Below are positions 29,414 through 29,428 of a stretch of 29,428 nt of DNA, piece by piece; position 1 is the first letter of the stretch, and each line of letters opens with the position of its first letter. Made by a program: the position numbers and the translations under genes. The notes beneath the pieces are model-generated. The model was not told the DNA's origin. It saw only the letters and a list, made by a program, of their open reading frames with translations, and did no database searches. Origin of the DNA: JBHEMK01 sp046262635. GTDB lineage: Bacteria > Actinomycetota > Thermoleophilia > Gaiellales > Gaiellaceae. The stretch spans positions 1-29,428 of the forward strand of contig JBHEMK010000083.1 in assembly GCA_046262635.1 (NCBI GenBank). The letters run 5' to 3'.

Positions 29414-29428
29414 ACGGAGGTGGCCGCG

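Larger units (their letters stand above)
29095..29428. other. 3' non-coding stretch with two hairpins
   Basis: No gene is supported after the fusion stop; the short Arg/Pro-rich frame at 29085-29330 looks like a shadow. Two inverted repeats (29274-29308 and 29384-29413) are listed separately. The end is cut by the window, so a downstream gene or RNA may begin here. Confidence 0.35.

Noticed and set aside
29341..29428. Possible structured RNA (tRNA, RNase P or SRP RNA) at the window end
   Set aside because: No cloverleaf, TPsiC-like loop or other conserved core was found; only one simple hairpin.

Overview
The window is high-G+C DNA with many GTG starts, 4-nt stop/start overlaps and long co-directional operons. 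Tat- or Sec-exported ferritin-like and cupredoxin-like proteins and CODH-like molybdenum hydroxylase genes are also present. This suits a soil actinobacterium, perhaps a Thermoleophilia-like lineage; the taxonomy is an inference from gene style, not from a marker gene. No rRNA, tRNA or CRISPR array was seen.

Layout. (a) 1-6161 is a mixed region: a ferritin-like exported protein, a small cupredoxin, a cupin protein, a complete IS256-family element (2356-3803) inserted into the 3' end of a VOC/glyoxalase-like gene, a gene-poor stretch, and an MFS exporter. (b) 6436-14042 (minus strand) is one operon: a BMP-type substrate-binding protein, ABC ATPase and two permeases, followed by a pyridoxamine-pyruvate aminotransferase-like enzyme, an amidohydrolase_2 protein and the FAD subunit of a molybdenum hydroxylase. 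(c) 14219-24961 (plus strand, divergent) is a tightly packed operon: GntR/FCD regulator, luciferase-like monooxygenase, NicX-like dioxygenase, cupin, class II aldolase-type decarboxylase, [2Fe-2S] and Mo subunits of the hydroxylase, an FHMPC dehydrogenase-like enzyme, a 4-pyridoxolactonase-like enzyme, a pyridoxal 4-dehydrogenase-like SDR, a VOC protein, a zinc alcohol dehydrogenase with a CTG start, and a small lipoprotein. A CoxG-like gene converges on its end. (d) 25626-29094 holds a decayed sugar-phosphate isomerase fragment, an SDR, and a kinase/phospho-lyase fusion.

How the genes fit together. Five enzymes match, from memory of the Mesorhizobium loti proteins, the upper vitamin B6 degradation pathway: pyridoxamine to pyridoxal (aminotransferase), pyridoxal to 4-pyridoxolactone (SDR), lactone to 4-pyridoxate (MBL lactonase), 5-formyl intermediate to the 4,5-dicarboxylate (FHMPC dehydrogenase), and decarboxylation (class II aldolase fold). 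The ring-cleaving flavoprotein MHPCO and the AAMS hydrolase of the known pathway are absent from the window. In their place the operons encode a three-subunit molybdenum hydroxylase and a NicX-type 2,5-dihydroxypyridine dioxygenase. The main proposal is a hybrid, apparently undescribed vitamin B6 catabolic route: upper steps as in M. loti, ring hydroxylation and extradiol-type cleavage as in nicotinate catabolism, and uptake by a dedicated BMP-family ABC transporter. The substrate assignment and reaction order are inference.
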